17,400 nucleotides of DNA from NCBI GenBank assembly GCA_964432715.1, contig CAYSOW010000042.1:1-17400 (forward strand). Reading direction: 5' to 3'. Positions 17,101 to 17,400 of the stretch are shown here, piece after piece (the first letter of the stretch is position 1; every line of letters starts with the position of its first letter). This DNA is from Phocaeicola_A sp964432715. GTDB taxonomy: Bacteria; Bacteroidota; Bacteroidia; Bacteroidales; Bacteroidaceae. A model generated the notes under the pieces. That model did not search any database. It was given only the letters and a program-made list of their open reading frames with translations, and was not told the origin of the DNA. The position numbers were made by a program, and so were the translations under genes.

Positions 17101-17380
17101 CGCGCACGGCACTCCTTGGGTCTACAGTCACAACAAGCTGGGTAAGCTGGTGGGTATGCCGGTGCCGGGCACTATGACGAGTGTCAACTGGGAGACGCTG
17201 CAGGACCCGACGCTCTACTTCGGTATCCCGATGGTGGGCTATCGACTGGCGGACGGCAGCTATCTGGAGAACCAGCAGCTGGAGCCGGACATCAAGGTGG
17301 CGAACTCCCCGGAGACGATTGTCAAAGGTGAGGATACGCAGCTGCGCACGGCGGTGGAGGCCCTTTTAAAAGAATTATAA
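14102..17380 (+). CDS. secreted tricorn-like S41-family peptidase
   Basis: This 1092-residue protein begins with a signal peptide (MIKKLCTCIALGLASMASWA, cleavage near A20-A22), so it acts outside the cytoplasm, probably in the periplasm. Residues ~25-545 and ~630-700 are beta-propeller blades with repeated SPDGK and TPDGK turns (32-36, 72-76, 116-120, 225-228, 324-328, 420-424, 466-470), as in tricorn and TolB. A charged linker (~557-617) contains tandem repeats. The tricorn core domain follows (~720-785) with S782-H783, then a PDZ domain (~797-880) and the S41 catalytic domain (~885-1092). That domain carries IVIDTRFNGGG (942-952), the nucleophile region YSNAHG (S999) and SYLENQQLEPD with E1056. 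The tricorn Ser-His-Ser-Glu tetrad thus appears intact. It would trim peptides to short products. A canonical promoter precedes it. Only 20 bp follow the stop, so its terminator is not visible. Confidence 0.92.
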   Translation: MIKKLCTCIALGLASMASWAQAPLWLRDVRLSPDGKEIVFCYRGDLYKVASEGGVAQQLTTQSSYECNPVWSPDGKQLAFASDRNGNFDVFVMKSSGGAAQRLTYHSESEIPTAFTPDGKKVLFTASLQDPAESALFPTLRQPELYALPINGGRLEQVLATPAEAVWYAPDGKSFYYQDKKGNENEWRKHHTSSVTRTLWSYTPATGKHAKVVEHAGEDRNPVVSPDGQSLYFLSERNGGSMNVYTAPVGNTENPKAVTGFKTHPVRFLSIDRNETLCFTYDGEIYLQPKGGKAKKVNIQLQSDAEEALYTESVNHGSSDAAVSPDGKQVAFVLRGEVFVTSVEYGTTKQITHTAATEKQVTFGADNRTIAYASERDGLWQLYTATIARKEDANFPNATLIKEEALLPSSTIERGCPQFSPDGKELAFVEGRNRLMVVNLATKKVRQITDASTHYSTSGSFTYRWSPDGKWFTLTYIAHRHDPYSDVGLVSAKGGEPILNLTGSGYSNENPRFVLDGNAILFETERYGMRNHASWGTQSDLMLVFLNRDAYDKYRMTKEEYELQKELEAEQAKEAKKAASKGNAEKSNNKDAEKSDNKDSKDSKDSKEKKVKEIVVEPEGIEDRIVRLTPASSSLGDAIITQDGETLFYLSRFDGAQDLWKLDLRKKTTQQVQKGMGGGALEMDSKGNLFLLGYAMKKVNSSTGAPTPIKVEGKLKMDRAAERAAMFAHVRLQIEKRFYEKNLHGVDWKGLTAHYERFLPHIDNNYDFSEMLSELLGELNVSHTGSGYRVGNRGENTANLGALFDWNYTGKGFRIAEVLEGGPLNYKQGKATAGTILEKVDGEEPADEEALYALLNGKSGEKVLVSLYNPTTKERWDEVVKPVRESVIRDLLYTRWVKQRAADVTRWSNGRLGYVHIASMDDASFRTVYSDILGKYNECEGIVIDTRFNGGGRLHEDIEVLFSGKKYFTQVIRGQEACDMPSRRWNKPSIMLMGEANYSNAHGTPWVYSHNKLGKLVGMPVPGTMTSVNWETLQDPTLYFGIPMVGYRLADGSYLENQQLEPDIKVANSPETIVKGEDTQLRTAVEALLKEL
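15851..15922 (+). repeat. in-frame tandem repeats encoding the linker of the tricorn-like protease
   Basis: Two imperfect 24-bp units (15851-15874 and 15875-15898) encode AEKSNNKD and AEKSDNKD. They run into three 9-bp units, GATAGCAAG (15896-15904), GATAGCAAG (15905-15913) and GACAGTAAG (15914-15922), encoding DSK three times. All units are multiples of three, so copy changes keep the frame. Confidence 0.8.
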
Positions 17381-17400
17381 CCCCCTGAAAAAGCGGGCGA

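Noticed and set aside
14114..17131. A 1005-codon open frame on the minus strand opposite the tricorn-like gene
   Set aside because: It is a mirror of GC-rich coding sequence. The translation is rich in Arg, Leu and His with no recognisable domain, and the plus frame has a complete, motif-rich protein with promoter and signal peptide.

Overview
The window looks like a chromosomal segment of a member of the Bacteroidales. The evidence is seven promoters whose -7 element fits the Bacteroides consensus TAnnTTTG (two with a clean TTTG -33 box 19 bp upstream), the lack of clear Shine-Dalgarno sequences, a fused SecDF, and two linked rhomboids of which the second has a tail typical of Bacteroidetes. 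Genus is not claimed. Most of the window is GC-rich, but the first ~1.4 kb is visibly AT-richer and looks acquired.

Layout. (1) 1-1140, minus strand: a type IV toxin-antitoxin operon made of an AbiEi-like winged-helix antitoxin and a nucleotidyltransferase toxin cut by the window edge. A nested inverted repeat sits between its promoter and its start codon. (2) 1141-1487: an AT-rich intergenic stretch with a hairpin-plus-T-run that has a competing upstream arm. (3) 1488-3513, plus strand: a two-gene glycosyltransferase unit (GT4, then GT2). (4) 3474-7497, minus strand: ahcY (S-adenosylhomocysteine hydrolase) followed by a large YfhO-type membrane protein, whose 3' end overlaps the GT2 gene tail to tail by 40 bp. 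(5) 7563-7995, minus strand: an HU-family nucleoid protein with its own canonical promoter, helically phased A-tracts upstream and a strong terminator. (6) 8110-10787, plus strand: an operon of two rhomboid proteases and a membrane-anchored endonuclease/exonuclease/phosphatase-family protein, closed by a terminator. (7) 10843-14034, plus strand: secDF with promoter and terminator. (8) 14032-17380, plus strand: a secreted tricorn-like S41 protease whose promoter -33 box lies in the T-tract of the secDF terminator.

The core genes form an envelope and housekeeping neighbourhood: glycan transfer (GT4, GT2, possibly YfhO), methyl-cycle recycling (AhcY), chromosome architecture (HU), intramembrane proteolysis (rhomboids), protein export (SecDF) and periplasmic peptide degradation (tricorn-like). 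I see no wholly new multi-gene system. The less ordinary items are the antitoxin operator architecture, the three-arm stem upstream of the glycosyltransferases, the paired rhomboids with a linked membrane phosphoesterase-fold protein, and the repeat-built linker in the tricorn-like protease.
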